Source: Candidatus Rokuibacteriota bacterium | GTDB lineage: Bacteria > Methylomirabilota > Methylomirabilia > Rokubacteriales > CSP1-6 | Reading direction: 5' to 3' | DNA: 5,835 nucleotides | Assembly (NCBI GenBank): GCA_003221595.1 | Contig: QHSM01000142.1 | Coordinates: 1 to 5,835, forward strand | In this document: one piece after another, positions 5,151 to 5,835 of the stretch | Layout of the letters: every line of letters begins with the position of its first letter | Numbering within the stretch: position 1 is the first letter of the stretch | Translations under genes and position numbers: made by a program | The notes under the pieces: generated by a model | Told to the model about the DNA's origin: nothing | The model's database searches: none | The model's input: only the letters and a program-made list of their open reading frames with translations

Positions 5151-5835
5151 ATGTACGAAGTCCTTGCGCTCAAGTACGGAGAGCGAGACACGACGAAATG
5201 CCAGTTCTTCTATCGCGAGTCCTCGCACGACAAGCTCACCCTCGACTACTTCGTCTGGCTGATCCTCGGCGGTCCTCAGCCGCTCCTGGTGGACACCGGA
5301 TTTCGCGACGACGACGCGCGGGCGCGCGGTATCCGCAACTACGTGAGCCCCGCGGCCATGGTCGAGCGCGCGGGGGTCAAAGCCGCTGACGTACCGATCT
5401 CGCTCATCACGCATCTGCACTACGACCACTGGGCCGGCCACAGCCTGTTCCCGAACGCGGAGTTCTGGATCCAGGGCGAAGAAGTCGCGTTCTGGACCGG
5501 CCCGTTCGGCAGCACTCCGGCCTTCCGCGGCTCCGCCAACGTGGACGCCCTGGCGCGGCTGGTCACCCTGAACTACGCGAACAAGATCCGGATCGTCGAG
5601 GGCGACCACGAGGTGTGGCCCGGCATTCGCGTCCACAAGGTCGGCGGCCACACCGCGGGGCTCCAGATCGTCACCGTCGAGACCCGGCGCGGCACGGTCG
5701 TGCTCACCTCCGACGCCTCGCATTTCTACCACAACGTGGAGACCCGGCAGCCGGTCCAGATCATCACGAGCCTGCCCGAGATGCTCACGGCCTTCGAGAC
5801 GATCGACCGGCTCGCGGGCTCCACGAAGCTCGTCG
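5151..5835 (+). CDS. Metallo-beta-lactamase-fold hydrolase, lactonase-like (cut by window edge)
   Basis: From ATG at 5151 the frame is open to the window edge, 228 residues without a stop. Strand LLVDTGF (45-51) precedes the metal motif THLHYDHWAGH (87-97), with H88, H90, D92 and H93 in the HxHxDH arrangement. H167 (GGHTAG) and D188 (LTSDASHFY) supply the remaining ligands of a two-metal site. The overall order resembles N-acyl homoserine lactonase (AiiA-type) relatives of about 250-280 residues, so only the C-terminal end is missing. It is probably a cytoplasmic hydrolase opening a lactone or similar ester; quorum quenching is possible, but so is a catabolic lactone given the neighbours. A strong SD (GGGAG, 5139-5143) lies 7 bases before the ATG. 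The gene points away from the UroD-like pair. Confidence 0.88.
   Translation, partial: MYEVLALKYGERDTTKCQFFYRESSHDKLTLDYFVWLILGGPQPLLVDTGFRDDDARARGIRNYVSPAAMVERAGVKAADVPISLITHLHYDHWAGHSLFPNAEFWIQGEEVAFWTGPFGSTPAFRGSANVDALARLVTLNYANKIRIVEGDHEVWPGIRVHKVGGHTAGLQIVTVETRRGTVVLTSDASHFYHNVETRQPVQIITSLPEMLTAFETIDRLAGSTKLV

Noticed and set aside
5091..5732. 213-residue minus-strand open frame opposite the hydrolase
   Set aside because: Shadow of the metallo-beta-lactamase-fold gene, whose HxHxDH motif lies on the plus strand.

Overview
The window is 5.8 kb of gene-dense, high-GC DNA. Hand-counted stretches run from about 57% to 78% G+C, mostly above 70%. Spacers are short, Shine-Dalgarno (SD) sites are canonical, and stops of facing genes nearly touch. 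This is bacterial chromosome, of the kind found in high-GC soil or sediment lineages (Proteobacteria, Rokubacteria/Methylomirabilota-like). The sequence alone does not fix the taxon. No RNA gene, insertion sequence, CRISPR array, phage gene or attachment site was seen.

Layout. 1-297 (-): N-terminal third of an MFS transporter, cut by the window edge. 298-401: spacer shared with a divergent gene. 402-986 (+): Ada-type methyl-phosphotriester sensor fused to an AraC DNA-binding domain. 983-1486 (-): flavin reductase domain protein whose stop overlaps the Ada stop. 1487-1613: divergent promoter region. 1614-about 2072 (+): single-domain VOC (glyoxalase/dioxygenase fold) protein. 2074-3204 (+): acyl-CoA-dehydrogenase-fold flavin monooxygenase (HsaA/HpaB-like oxygenase). 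3211-4098 (-): SRPBCC + SnoaL/NTF2-like two-domain protein. 4109-5089 (-): UroD-superfamily protein of the methyltransferase type. 5090-5150: short divergent spacer. 5151-5835 (+): metallo-beta-lactamase-fold hydrolase, cut by the window edge.

How the genes may work together (inference). The flavin reductase and the monooxygenase are the two halves of a group D two-component hydroxylase: the reductase supplies reduced flavin and the oxygenase inserts oxygen into an aromatic or similar ring. The VOC protein sits directly before the oxygenase and could act on its product. The SRPBCC/NTF2 protein and the UroD-like protein are a tightly spaced minus-strand pair. A lactonase-like hydrolase follows divergently. 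Together this resembles a catabolic or secondary-metabolite tailoring neighbourhood rather than a named pathway. The Ada-type regulator is probably unrelated DNA-alkylation defence.

Two places deserve attention. At about 2060-2076 the VOC frame loses its stop and the oxygenase loses its usual start and first residues, which suggests a deletion, an indel or a fusion. At about 3682-3705 a two-domain gene is one base away from being two separate genes with a proper internal ribosome site. I saw no convincing wholly new system.
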